Assembly (NCBI GenBank): GCA_012729225.1 | Contig: JAAYDO010000081.1 | Span: 1-34,048, forward strand | Direction: 5' to 3' | DNA: 34,048 nt | Origin: Bacteroidales bacterium | GTDB lineage: Bacteria > Bacteroidota > Bacteroidia > Bacteroidales > Bacteroidaceae | In this document: one piece after another, positions 23,083 through 31,060 of the stretch | Layout: each line of letters begins with the position of its first letter | Position numbering within the stretch: position 1 is the first letter of the stretch | Position numbers and translations under genes: made by a program | The notes under the pieces: generated by a model | Databases searched by the model: none | Seen by the model: the letters and a program-made list of their open reading frames with translations, nothing else | Told to the model about the DNA's origin: nothing

Positions 23083-24399
23083 TTAAGGAAGTTTCACCAC
23101 CGCCCCAACTGGTACATTGTTAGGATCAGCAAAGGTATTTACCCTAATGATAGCCCTTACCGAATCCTTTGTGCCATAATACATCTGAGAGATACGTGTG
23201 AGCGACTCTCCCTTCTGCATCTTGTGGGTAGATGGTCGAGCAGGCTCTTTAGGTTTAGCGACATCTTCAGTCCTCTTGATGCTGTCTTGCCTTGCAGCCT
23301 CAACAGCAGCAGTTTCCACAGCCTTGATGCTATCCGCCTTTTGTATCGCTAACTTCAGCGAATCTTCATTCACCTTTGGAGCAGGCTTCACTGTCTTGGT
23401 CTTCTTTTCTATTTCTGGCACCTTCTCCACCTTCTCTATATTATAGAAAGTACGCACCAAGAAGAATGCCACAGCACCCAGCAGCATTAGCACCAGAACC
23501 ACAATCCATATTCGTTTGCGCACCTCCTTCTTCTCCACTTCTTCCGCATCATCTTCCTTCTTTTCCTTCTCTGGAGAAGCAGGAGCCATCACACGGTTGA
23601 ATGCTTCCTGACGTTTTTCTTTTTCAATAGAAGTATTGGTTGCCTGCATCTGCTCTTCAACCATCGTCTTCTCTGTCTCTACATCTACCGTTGAATCAGA
23701 CTCTTCCTCTTCCGACAAAGAACTCGCAAATGCCTCAGCCTGATTCTTTTCCTCTGGAGTAGCATTTGACTCCAATCTCTCCAACAGTTTCTCAAGACGA
23801 ATCTTCTCAGCATTGGCTCTACGAGCCTCCTCCACAGCAGTTTCCATCTTAGACTTAGCATCTTCATACTGTTGGCGCACCTCTTCCACACTCTCTGGCG
23901 TAGAAATCAAGAGATCTATTCCTGCAAAATCATTTTGAGGCAACTCCACCTTCTCGGGCTCTGGAACTTGAATCAACTCCTCTATCTCATCTGTTGCTTC
24001 TTCTTTCTCCTTCACAGGCTCTTCAATAATGGGCTCATCCATTTCCGCAGGCTGTTCTGCATCTGCAAACTTCTCTACTTCCACCACGCTCTCTGCCATC
24101 TCTCCTTCTTTCTTGTTCAATAGTTCCATTACCGTGTCATCGGCAGTGAAAGACACCTTCTTATAGCCAGGTATGACGATACGCTCACCATTCGACACAT
24201 TCACACTCTCACGCGGTTCTACTGACACCAACTTTAAAGTGCCCAAACCCTTAATCTTCACCACATCCTCACCACCTCGCAAAGCATCAATAATCGTGTC
24301 AAAGAAGGCCTTGGCAAAAGCCTCCGCTACCTTCTTTTGTATATTGGAATGCTGTGTGAGCGCATCAACAATATTCTGGAATGAAAGTTTCTCGTTCAT
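23083..24399 (-). CDS. HU-domain / transmembrane / LysM fusion protein
   Basis: The 438-residue protein joins an N-terminal HU/IHF-like DNA-binding domain (about 1-95, with VVKIKGLGTLKLVSVEPRES matching the HU arm region) to a long acidic, partly coiled-coil linker (100-295). One transmembrane segment follows (about 297-316, IWIVVLVLMLLGAVAFFLV after a KKEVRKR stop), then a Lys/Ala-rich spacer and a C-terminal LysM domain (about 393-438, QKGESLTRISQMYYGTKDSV). Positive residues before the membrane segment put the HU part in the cytoplasm and LysM in the periplasm, where LysM binds peptidoglycan. It may tether DNA to the cell wall; that is inference. It follows a stand-alone HU gene by 33 nt. 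Confidence 0.88.
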   Translation of the reverse strand: MNEKLSFQNIVDALTQHSNIQKKVAEAFAKAFFDTIIDALRGGEDVVKIKGLGTLKLVSVEPRESVNVSNGERIVIPGYKKVSFTADDTVMELLNKKEGEMAESVVEVEKFADAEQPAEMDEPIIEEPVKEKEEATDEIEELIQVPEPEKVELPQNDFAGIDLLISTPESVEEVRQQYEDAKSKMETAVEEARRANAEKIRLEKLLERLESNATPEEKNQAEAFASSLSEEEESDSTVDVETEKTMVEEQMQATNTSIEKEKRQEAFNRVMAPASPEKEKKEDDAEEVEKKEVRKRIWIVVLVLMLLGAVAFFLVRTFYNIEKVEKVPEIEKKTKTVKPAPKVNEDSLKLAIQKADSIKAVETAAVEAARQDSIKRTEDVAKPKEPARPSTHKMQKGESLTRISQMYYGTKDSVRAIIRVNTFADPNNVPVGAVVKLP

Positions 24400-24432
24400 A
24401 GACAGTTTATTCTTTATTTGTTGATAGAAAAG

Positions 24433-24711
24433 TTACTCCATATTTAATTTCTCCTTCAATGCCGCACTCAGTTTATAACTCAACGTTGTCTTTGAAGGAA
24501 TCACCATATAAGTTTTAGTCGTTGGGTTATAAATCTTACGCTCTGCCTTCTCACGAGGCTCAAAAGAGCCGAAGCCCTGAATGGTCACACTGTTACCGTC
24601 TGCGATATTGGTCACCACAGCATCAATCAGCGAAGAAGAAAGTTCCTTCACCTCGTCAATCTCAAAACCACTCTTCTGAGACAACTTTTCTATAAACTCT
24701 TTGTTTGTCAT
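24433..24711 (-). CDS. HU-family DNA-binding protein
   Basis: This 92-residue nucleoid protein has the standard HU/IHF fold: N-terminal helices (NKEFIEKLSQKSGFEIDEVK), the beta-saddle GFGSFEPREKAERKIYNPTT and the arm tip IPSKTTLSYK in place of the common IPA-x-K-x-P. HU proteins bend and compact DNA as dimers. AAGGAG lies 11 nt before the ATG, unusual for a phylum that rarely uses Shine-Dalgarno sequences. It lies between rimO (50 nt) and the HU-LysM gene (33 nt), with no promoter box of its own seen. Confidence 0.93.
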   Translation of the reverse strand: MTNKEFIEKLSQKSGFEIDEVKELSSSLIDAVVTNIADGNSVTIQGFGSFEPREKAERKIYNPTTKTYMVIPSKTTLSYKLSAALKEKLNME

Positions 24712-24761
24712 TGATATTTTTTCTCCTTAATCAATTAGCAAGCATTATCGTTATCGGACTC

Positions 24762-26063
24762 CTATTTTCTCACCTGACCATATAGGTCAAAGTCATCAGA
24801 GTCCACAATCTTCACATCATAAAAAGCACCTCTTCTCAACACACCATCAGCAACAGGAATCAGCACCTCTGGATCAACCTCTGGCGAGTCAAACTCTGTT
24901 CTTCCCACATAATACTCGCCTTCCTTTCGGTCAATAATCACTTTCAAAGTCTTGCCTATCTTCTCTGCCTGTACCTCGCCAGAGATACCTTGCTGAATAT
25001 CCATCAGTTCACTCAAACGCTTCTGTTTTACCTCATCAGGCACATCATCCTCAAAGTTCTTCTGAGCAGGTGTACCCTCTTCCTCAGAATAAGCAAAAGC
25101 ACCCATCCTCTCAAAGCGAGCCCAGCGCACAAACTCCTTGAGTTCCTCAAACTCCCTGTCTCCCTCACCAGGGAAGCCCACCATCAACGTGGTACGGAGA
25201 CAAATGCCTGGCACTTCCTCCCTGATACGTCTGATCAGTTCATAAGTTTCTTCCCTGTTTACATGGCGTTGCATGCCTGCAAGAATCTTCGTGCTCACAT
25301 GCTGAAGTGCTATATCAAGGTATTTACACACATTCTTTCTCTCTCTGACCACACGAAGCAATTCCCAAGGGAAATTCATTGGATAAGCATAATGTAGTCT
25401 AATCCACTTGACACCCTTCACATCGCTAATACGCTCTATGAGTTCGGCAATTCTTTGTTCACCATATAAATCAAGTCCATAATATGTAAGTTCTTGAGCG
25501 ATTACCTGAAACTCCTTCACACCTTTGCCCACCAAATGCTCCACCTCTTCCACTATCTCCTCCATCGGACGACTCTGGTGCCTGCCCGTGATGATAGGAA
25601 TGGCGCAGTAAGCACAATGGCGGTCACATCCTTCTGAAATTTTCAAATATGCATAATGCCCTGGAGTTGTTAATCTTCGTTCATACTGACAATCTGCACG
25701 ATAAGCCTTTCCAAGGTCATTCAGCAATTCTGTCCAGTCAAACTTGCCATAAAACTTATCCACTTGAGGAATCTCATGTCCCAGTTCCTTCATGAAACGC
25801 TGTGACAGACAACCCATCACATACACTTCCTTCACACGACCCTCTTCCTTTGCCTCACACAATTCCAGAATCATGTTCACACTCTCCTCCTGTGCATCCG
25901 AAATGAAGCCACATGTATTCACCACCACAATTTCCCCTTGAGGGTTCTCGCTATCGTGAGTAACACGATAACCATTCAGTTCCAACTGACGAATCAGTCG
26001 CTCCGAATCCACCAGATTCTTGGAGCATCCCAACGTGATAATATCTATTGTATTCTTTCTCAT
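24762..26063 (-). CDS. rimO: Ribosomal protein uS12 methylthiotransferase RimO
   Basis: RimO is a radical-SAM enzyme that adds a methylthio group to the conserved aspartate of ribosomal protein uS12. The 433 residues show the N-terminal UPF0004 domain with cluster cysteines C13, C51 and C85, the radical-SAM motif C146-DRH-C150-AY-C153, and a C-terminal TRAM domain (about 370-433). TLGCSKNLVDSE is typical of RimO rather than MiaB. It lies between ftsY and the HU gene. A short hairpin (26077-26092) sits in its leader, 13 nt before the ATG. Confidence 0.95.
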   Translation of the reverse strand: MRKNTIDIITLGCSKNLVDSERLIRQLELNGYRVTHDSENPQGEIVVVNTCGFISDAQEESVNMILELCEAKEEGRVKEVYVMGCLSQRFMKELGHEIPQVDKFYGKFDWTELLNDLGKAYRADCQYERRLTTPGHYAYLKISEGCDRHCAYCAIPIITGRHQSRPMEEIVEEVEHLVGKGVKEFQVIAQELTYYGLDLYGEQRIAELIERISDVKGVKWIRLHYAYPMNFPWELLRVVRERKNVCKYLDIALQHVSTKILAGMQRHVNREETYELIRRIREEVPGICLRTTLMVGFPGEGDREFEELKEFVRWARFERMGAFAYSEEEGTPAQKNFEDDVPDEVKQKRLSELMDIQQGISGEVQAEKIGKTLKVIIDRKEGEYYVGRTEFDSPEVDPEVLIPVADGVLRRGAFYDVKIVDSDDFDLYGQVRK

Positions 26064-26076
26064 TAATCTTTGATCT

Positions 26077-26092
26077 AACTCGCCTGCGAGTT
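26077..26092 (-). other. Short perfect hairpin ahead of rimO
   Basis: AACTCGC/GCGAGTT forms a 7-bp stem with a 2-nt loop (or 6 bp with 4 nt) in the 81-nt ftsY-rimO spacer. No T-run follows, so it is not a typical terminator; mRNA processing or a translation effect on rimO is possible. Confidence 0.45.
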
Positions 26093-26144
26093 CATTCCCT
26101 TTATTTATATTTCATTAGGGGAACAAATCATTTTCTACAGACAA

Positions 26145-27101
26145 TTACTCTCCAAAGAGACTATCCACAAATTCTTTTCTGTTGAAAGCCTGAAGATCCT
26201 CCATACCCTCACCCAATCCGATGTAACGTACAGGAATCTTAAATTGGTCACTGATGCCAATCACCACACCGCCCTTAGCTGTGCCATCCAACTTTGTGAT
26301 TGCCATTGAGGTCACTTCTGTTGCCTTGACAAATTGCTTAGCCTGCTCAAAAGCATTCTGTCCTGTAGAGCCATCCAATACCAGCATCACATCATCTGCA
26401 TCATACCCTGCAGCCTTCTTCACTGCATTCTTCATCTTAGTCAGTTCATTCATCAGACCCACCTTATTGTGCAGACGACCAGCCGTGTCTATCAGCACAA
26501 CATCTGCCTCATTTGCCTTCGCTGAAGCCACTGCATCAAAAGCCACACTGGCAGGATCACTACCCATTTGTTGCTTTACCACAGGTACACCCACTCTCTC
26601 GCCCCAAATACTTATTTGTTCCACTGCAGCAGCACGGAAAGTATCAGCAGCACCCAAGTAAACCTTTAGACCTGCCTCCTTAAACTGATAAGCCAACTTA
26701 CCAATGGTAGTGGTCTTACCCACACCATTCACGCCCACCACCAAAATGATGTATGGCTTGTGAGCCCCATCTGGAATCTGGAATCCCTCCGTATCCTCAC
26801 TATTGTTTTCCGTCAATAGCGAGGCAATCTCCTCACGAAGAATATTATTCAACTCATCTGTATCAACATACTTGTCACGAGCCACACGCTCCTCTATACG
26901 CTGAATAATCTCCAGTGTAGTCTCCACACCCACATCGCTCGTGATGAGCACCTCTTCCAAACTATCCAACACATCATCGTCCACCTTTGACTTACCTGCC
27001 ACAGCACGAGCAATTTTGCCAAACACGCTTTCCTTTGTTTTGGCAAGACCATTATCCAGTGTTTCCTTCTTCTTTTTGGAAAAAAAATCAAAAAATCCCA
27101 T
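26145..27101 (-). CDS. ftsY: Signal recognition particle receptor FtsY
   Basis: FtsY is the SRP receptor GTPase that docks ribosome-SRP complexes at the inner membrane. I use the ATG at 27101 (318 residues, MGFFDFFSKKKKE); the longer frame to 27233 runs through the promoter and the previous terminator. The NG domain shows GVNGVGKT (123-130), DTFRAA (153-158), DTAGR (205-209), TKLDG (259-263) and the SRP54-type signature GLGEGMEDL (285-293). The N-terminal acidic A domain of E. coli is absent, as in many short FtsY proteins; the amphipathic first residues probably contact the membrane. Confidence 0.96.
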   Translation of the reverse strand: MGFFDFFSKKKKETLDNGLAKTKESVFGKIARAVAGKSKVDDDVLDSLEEVLITSDVGVETTLEIIQRIEERVARDKYVDTDELNNILREEIASLLTENNSEDTEGFQIPDGAHKPYIILVVGVNGVGKTTTIGKLAYQFKEAGLKVYLGAADTFRAAAVEQISIWGERVGVPVVKQQMGSDPASVAFDAVASAKANEADVVLIDTAGRLHNKVGLMNELTKMKNAVKKAAGYDADDVMLVLDGSTGQNAFEQAKQFVKATEVTSMAITKLDGTAKGGVVIGISDQFKIPVRYIGLGEGMEDLQAFNRKEFVDSLFGE

Positions 27102-27130
27102 ATCCTCTCTTTTATGTCTTATAAGATGTA

Positions 27131-27162
27131 CAAAGATACATCCTTTCTGTGAAAGAAACAAA
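27131..27162 (-). promoter_or_regulatory. Promoter of ftsY
   Basis: TTTG (27159-27162), 20 nt and TATCTTTG (27131-27138) on the minus strand match the Bacteroidetes consensus; the leader is about 25 nt. The -33 element lies in the T-tail of the ribosomal-protein terminator. Confidence 0.85.
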
Positions 27163-27188
27163 AAACCCCTCCAAAAAATGGAGAGGTT
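27160..27188 (-). terminator. Intrinsic terminator of rpmB-rpmG-DUF4295
   Basis: On the minus strand the 9-bp stem AACCTCTCC/GGAGGGGTT (one U-G pair) with a T-rich loop is followed by TTTTG. It begins about 78 nt past the DUF4295 stop. Confidence 0.8.
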
Positions 27189-27266
27189 CTGTGTTTTTAG
27201 TTGCAGAGAGTCTCTAAAAGCATTCCACAACAATATGTTTTGAATAGAATCCGTCAGATGTTTGGA

Positions 27267-27419
27267 TTATTTCTTCATGTACTCCTTAACGAGTTCTGAT
27301 GGAATCATCTGCTCATCAAATGCATAAGCACCAGTCTTTGGAGACTTAACCATCTTGATGACTTTAGTGTAAGAGCGACCATCCTTGATGTGGAGGGTTG
27401 CGACGGTTTTCTTTGCCAT
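27267..27419 (-). CDS. DUF4295 small protein encoded with ribosomal proteins
   Basis: A 50-residue basic protein starts MAKKTVATLHIKDGRSYTKV and ends LVKEYMKK. It lies 11 nt after rpmG in the same transcript. Size, charge and place match the DUF4295 family that follows rpmB-rpmG in Bacteroidetes. A new ribosomal protein named bL38 was reported in a Flavobacterium ribosome structure; I suspect, but am not certain, that it belongs to this family. A ribosomal role is the most likely reading. Confidence 0.88.
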   Translation of the reverse strand: MAKKTVATLHIKDGRSYTKVIKMVKSPKTGAYAFDEQMIPSELVKEYMKK

Positions 27420-27430
27420 AGTAGTCTATC

Positions 27431-27619
27431 TTATTTAATCTCCTTGTGAATTGTCATTCTCTTAAGGATTGGGTTATACTTCTTAAGCTCCATACGGTCT
27501 GGAGTGTTCTTGCGGTTCTTTGTAGTGACGTATCTTGATGTGCCTGGAAGACCGCTATCCTTCATTTCTGTGCATTCAAGAATTACCTGCACACGATTAC
27601 CTTTAGCTTTCTTTGCCAT
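27431..27619 (-). CDS. rpmG: Large-subunit ribosomal protein bL33
   Basis: The 62-residue basic protein carries [15 protein letters not shown] and [23 protein letters not shown], the bL33 signature. It has a single cysteine, so it is the zinc-free (C-minus) form. AAGGAG lies about 11 nt before the ATG. It is flanked by rpmB (26 nt upstream) and the DUF4295 gene (11 nt downstream). Confidence 0.96.
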   Translation of the reverse strand: MAKKAKGNRVQVILECTEMKDSGLPGTSRYVTTKNRKNTPDRMELKKYNPILKRMTIHKEIK

Positions 27620-27645
27620 TGTTTTGTTCTCCTTACTTTAATTGA

Positions 27646-27906
27646 TTAGCCAATAACCTGGATGTCCTTCCATTCGCAGTGTCCCTTTGCGACAGCCTGC
27701 TTCAAAGCAGCGTCAAGACCAATACGGTTAATAATACGCAAACCTGCAGCGCTCACCTTGAGCACAATCCAGCAATCTTCTTCTACATAGTAGAATTTCT
27801 TTGTGAACAAGTTGACATCAAAAGTCCTCTTAGTTCTACGCAGTGAGTGAGATACGTTGTTACCAACCACTGCCTTTTTACCTGTAATCTGACAAATTTT
27901 TGACAT
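27646..27906 (-). CDS. rpmB: Large-subunit ribosomal protein bL28
   Basis: The 86-residue protein begins [20 protein letters not shown] and contains [19 protein letters not shown], typical of bL28. It is the first gene of rpmB-rpmG-DUF4295. A TAGATTTG box lies about 24 nt upstream, and a GC-rich stretch lies beyond it (27960-28010). Confidence 0.96.
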   Translation of the reverse strand: MSKICQITGKKAVVGNNVSHSLRRTKRTFDVNLFTKKFYYVEEDCWIVLKVSAAGLRIINRIGLDAALKQAVAKGHCEWKDIQVIG

Positions 27907-27930
27907 TTTGTTTTATCGTTTTGTAATTTT

Positions 27931-27962
27931 CAAATCTAAATTTTACTTTGGAGAAGTACAGG
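27931..27962 (-). promoter_or_regulatory. Probable promoter of rpmB-rpmG-DUF4295
   Basis: TAGATTTG on the minus strand (27931-27938) matches the -7 consensus. The -33 position reads only CTG, so the match is partial; the predicted leader is about 20 nt. Confidence 0.45.
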
Positions 27963-28194
27963 TTTCTGCCATTCCCACGAGCCCGCAATGCCCGTTTTGC
28001 GAAATTGGAACGCTTAACCCTTTTTGTTTTTGAAAATTGGGGGTGTTTCTTTTTCTTCTTAATCCTATAAAGGCTTCAAGTCGTCTTTGGAGATTGAGAT
28101 CATCCTCTCTATCCTGCCAAAAGAGTCTTACGAATATCTTTCTCTTTCAGTATTTTGAATTTCCATTCTCATTCCTCAAGAGAGTACATCCTCG
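27963..28194 (-). other. Spacer between tRNA-Arg and rpmB with a GC-rich patch
   Basis: The part at about 27968-28015 is clearly more GC-rich than its AT-rich surroundings. On the minus strand CGGGC and GCTCG can pair (one G-U). A frame without a start codon runs through most of the spacer on the minus strand and ends just before the rpmB promoter. I recognise neither a gene nor a known leader RNA, and no clear terminator for tRNA-Arg is visible. Confidence 0.4.
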
Positions 28195-28268
28195 TGATTC
28201 GGTTGGGATTCGAACCCAAGACCCACAGCTTAGAAGGCTGTTGCTCTATCCAGCTGAGCTACCGAACC
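28195..28268 (-). tRNA. tRNA-Arg (TCT)
   Basis: On the minus strand the 74-nt cloverleaf has acceptor stem GGTTCGG/CCGAATC (one G-T pair), D-stem GCTC/GAGC, an anticodon loop with CTTCTAA (anticodon TCT), and a T-arm with GGTTCGAATCC. The discriminator is A; no CCA is encoded. It reads AGA codons. Confidence 0.95.
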
Positions 28269-28341
28269 AACCTCTATGAGATTGCATGTGGTTAGACCAC
28301 ACTATACAACTACGCAAGCAAGCCTGCGGAATTTGCGGATG

Positions 28342-28372
28342 CAAAGGTAGAAATTTTATTTGAACCATACAA
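28342..28372 (-). promoter_or_regulatory. Promoter of tRNA-Arg
   Basis: TTG (28370-28372), 20 nt and TACCTTTG (28342-28349) on the minus strand fit the Bacteroidetes consensus. The leader of about 70 nt before the tRNA contains a small TGTGG/CCACA hairpin. Confidence 0.75.
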
Positions 28373-28452
28373 GTTTAGCCCCAATAAATTTCCAGCATTA
28401 CGTGATTTTTATGCTTTCGAGCACGTAAAACGTACCTCTCAGCCCCAAAATG

Positions 28453-29628
28453 TTATCCTATCAATGCATCAGCCAAGGTTTTAAGAGCCTCAATCGTCTT
28501 TGCTTTCACCGTTGATTCAACAGTCACAACAGGCTCAACAATGGTCACATCTTTCATGCTTTCCATTGCTTCCCTCATCTTTTTTCCTGCCATAGGAGCC
28601 CATGTTCCATTCTCCACAATACCCACCTTGCGATTCCTATAGGTCTTGATGCGCAAATGATTGATGAAATCTTCCATAATTGGCATCATATCACCATCAT
28701 AAGTTGGAGCACAGAGCACCATCCTGTCATAGCGGAACGCATCCTCCACAGCCTCATGCATATCCTCACGAACGATGTCAGCTGTAGCCACCTTCACATT
28801 GCTCTTCTCGCGGATGATGTCTGCCAGCTTCATAGCAGCCTGAGCCGTATTTCCATGAAGTGAGCAATAAGCAATAAAGACACCCTCGCTCTCTGGCTCA
28901 TATTTGCTCCACGTGTCATAAAGTTGTGTGTATTCAGAAAGGTTGCCCTCCAACACAGGACCATGCAACGGACAAATCTTGTCAATGTCAAGTTTTGCTA
29001 TCTTCTTGAGCAACTGCTGCACCATTGCGCCATATTTACCCACAATATTGAAATAATAGCGACGCGCCTCACATGCCCAACCTTCTTCATCTTCCTCTTC
29101 CTTGCAGAGCGCACCAAACTTGCCAAAACTGTCTGCAGAGAAGAGAATCTTAGTCTGCGCATCATAAGTCACCATCACCTCTGGCCAATGCACCATAGGA
29201 GCCATGAAGAACTGCAATGTGTGCTGACCGAGAGAGAGCGTGTCACCCTCCTTCACAGCCTGCAGGCGATCAGAGAAATCCACATCGAAATAACGCTTAA
29301 ACATCGTCACAGCCTTCTGCGAGCAAACAGCCACCATATTGGGATACTTCTCCATGACCATCTGAATGCAACCACTGTGGTCTGGCTCCATGTGCTGCAC
29401 CACGAGATAATCAGGAGTCTTGCCAGCCAGAGCCACCTCAAGATTCTTCTGCCACTCATCTTTCTTGCACACATCCACCGAGTCCATAATGGCTATCTTC
29501 TCGTCATCAATCAAAAAAGAGTTGTACGAAACGCCCAATGGCACCTCAATCTGACCTTCAAAGAGGTCAATGTCAAGATCATCCACACCGATGTACTTCA
29601 CACCAGGTGCTATCATATCATATTTCAT
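28453..29628 (-). CDS. Flavodiiron protein (FprA-type), O2/NO reductase
   Basis: The 391-residue protein has an N-terminal metallo-beta-lactamase-like diiron domain (about 1-250) and a C-terminal flavodoxin domain (about 252-391). The start is the ATG at 29628 (MKYDMIAPGVKYIG), since the frame to 29676 covers a hairpin. Diiron ligands are visible as H79-M-E81-P-D83-H84 with later MVHWPEVM, ADSFG and CPLHG segments. FMN is bound by YCSLHGNTAQAAM, and no rubredoxin domain follows. Such proteins reduce oxygen to water or nitric oxide to N2O in anaerobes; which applies here is unknown. It is the last gene of the lysS-gpsA-pgi run, 64 nt after pgi. Confidence 0.93.
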   Translation of the reverse strand: MKYDMIAPGVKYIGVDDLDIDLFEGQIEVPLGVSYNSFLIDDEKIAIMDSVDVCKKDEWQKNLEVALAGKTPDYLVVQHMEPDHSGCIQMVMEKYPNMVAVCSQKAVTMFKRYFDVDFSDRLQAVKEGDTLSLGQHTLQFFMAPMVHWPEVMVTYDAQTKILFSADSFGKFGALCKEEEDEEGWACEARRYYFNIVGKYGAMVQQLLKKIAKLDIDKICPLHGPVLEGNLSEYTQLYDTWSKYEPESEGVFIAYCSLHGNTAQAAMKLADIIREKSNVKVATADIVREDMHEAVEDAFRYDRMVLCAPTYDGDMMPIMEDFINHLRIKTYRNRKVGIVENGTWAPMAGKKMREAMESMKDVTIVEPVVTVESTVKAKTIEALKTLADALIG

Positions 29629-29634
29629 CTGTCT

Positions 29635-29676
29635 ATTATATATAATGTGTGGAGTGGAAAACACTTCACCCCACAC
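29635..29676 (-). other. Hairpin and palindrome between pgi and the flavodiiron gene
   Basis: A 10-bp stem (29647-29656 with 29667-29676, one G-U pair on the minus strand) with a 10-nt loop is followed directly by the perfect palindrome ATTATATATAAT (29635-29646), 6 nt before the flavodiiron ATG. There is no T-run, so it is not a classical terminator; it may be a processing site or protein-binding site. Confidence 0.6.
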
Positions 29677-29692
29677 TTCTATTACATCTCTA

Positions 29693-31027
29693 TTACTTCA
29701 ATCTTTTCTGAATGGCAGCACTCTCAGCCTCATAACCAGGCTTATTGAGGAGTGCAAACATGTTCTTTTTGTAAGCCTCCACACCAGGCTGGTTGAATGG
29801 ATTCACACCCAACACCAAACCAGAGATACCACAGCCCTTCTCAAAGAAATAGATAAGCTGGCCTATGTTATACTCATCCAGTTTCTCGATAGACACCTTG
29901 AGATTTGGCACGCCACCATCCACATGAGCCAACTGAGTACCAAGTTCCGCCATCTTGTTCACCTCGTCAATACGTTTGCCAGCCAAGAAGTTCAGACCGT
30001 CAAGGTTCTCCTCGTCAGCAGGCACCTCCAACGTTGTGTTAGGATTCTCCACTGAAATCACAGTCTCAAAGATCGTGCGCTCACCATCCTGAATCCACTG
30101 TCCCATGGAGTGAAGGTCGGTCGTAAGATCTACAGACGCAGGGAAGATGCCCTTGCCATCCTTTCCCTCGCTCTCGCCATACAACTGTTTCCACCACTCA
30201 CCAAGGTTATGAAGTTTAGGCTGATAGTTAGCCATAATCTCAATCTTCTTGCCACTCTGATAGAGAGCATTACGAATAGCCGCATACACAGCCGCAGGAT
30301 TCTTCTCACATGCCACACTACTGTCACATTCCTTCTCCATGTCCTGCGCACCCTTCACAAGTGCCTCAATATCAAATCCCGCCACAGCAATGGGGAGCAG
30401 ACCCACAGGAGTGAGCACAGAGAAACGTCCACCCACATTGTCAGGGATGATGAATGACTTATATCCTTCCTTATCTGCTGTAGTACGTGCAGCACCCTTC
30501 TTTGCGTCAGTAATTGCCACGATCACCTTCTTTGCCTCATCCTTACCACGCTGGTCCTCACACATCTTCTTCAACAGACGGAAAGTGATGGCAGTCTCTG
30601 TAGTAGTACCAGATTTAGAGATATTAATCACACCAAACTTCACACCCTTCAGGTAACCCATCAACTCAGTCAAGTAATCCTCGCCAATGTTGTTGCCCGC
30701 AAAGAGGATGCGTGGAGCATTTGAAGGCTGAAGCCAGCCAAAACTATTTGAAAGGGCATCGATCACCATGCGAGCACCGAGGTAAGAACCACCGATACCT
30801 GCCACGACCACAGCCTCACAGTTATCTCTCAGCACTTGAGCCGTCGCATTCAATTCAGCCAAAAGTTCGGGAGTGATAGAACTGGGCAGATGAAGCCAAC
30901 CGAGGAAATCATTTCCCTCACAAGTTCCAGCCTCAAGAGCCTCCTGCGCAGCCTTCACCTGAGGCTCAAAAGTCTTCATAAAGTCTGCTTCTACAAATGC
31001 GTTCGCTTTGCTAATATCTATTTTCAT
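29693..31027 (-). CDS. pgi: Glucose-6-phosphate isomerase
   Basis: Pgi interconverts glucose 6-phosphate and fructose 6-phosphate in glycolysis. The 444 residues match the shorter bacterial form. Motifs: GIGGSYLGA (77-85), [10 protein letters not shown] near 135-144, [26 protein letters not shown], and near the C-terminus [16 protein letters not shown] with the conserved catalytic lysine. It lies 33 nt after gpsA, probably in one transcript from lysS through the flavodiiron gene. Confidence 0.97.
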   Translation of the reverse strand: MKIDISKANAFVEADFMKTFEPQVKAAQEALEAGTCEGNDFLGWLHLPSSITPELLAELNATAQVLRDNCEAVVVAGIGGSYLGARMVIDALSNSFGWLQPSNAPRILFAGNNIGEDYLTELMGYLKGVKFGVINISKSGTTTETAITFRLLKKMCEDQRGKDEAKKVIVAITDAKKGAARTTADKEGYKSFIIPDNVGGRFSVLTPVGLLPIAVAGFDIEALVKGAQDMEKECDSSVACEKNPAAVYAAIRNALYQSGKKIEIMANYQPKLHNLGEWWKQLYGESEGKDGKGIFPASVDLTTDLHSMGQWIQDGERTIFETVISVENPNTTLEVPADEENLDGLNFLAGKRIDEVNKMAELGTQLAHVDGGVPNLKVSIEKLDEYNIGQLIYFFEKGCGISGLVLGVNPFNQPGVEAYKKNMFALLNKPGYEAESAAIQKRLK

Positions 31028-31060
31028 ATTCTATATTGTTAATAAAACAGGTTAATATAA

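Noticed and set aside
22748-23086. ORFs on both strands over repeat copy B (86 and 89 codons)
   Set aside because: They run through the 22-bp array and a terminator, the period is not a multiple of three, and the proteins look random.
27102-27233. Longer ftsY start giving 44 extra residues
   Set aside because: The extension is made of promoter and terminator sequence.
28037-28279. Plus-strand ORF of 80 codons ending in VGIRTQDPQLRRLLLYPAELPN-like sequence
   Set aside because: It runs antisense through tRNA-Arg; this peptide is a familiar false translation of the complement of a tRNA gene.
28377-28448. Direct repeat AGCCCCAA at 28377 and 28441
   Set aside because: Only 8 bp long with no further similarity; likely chance.
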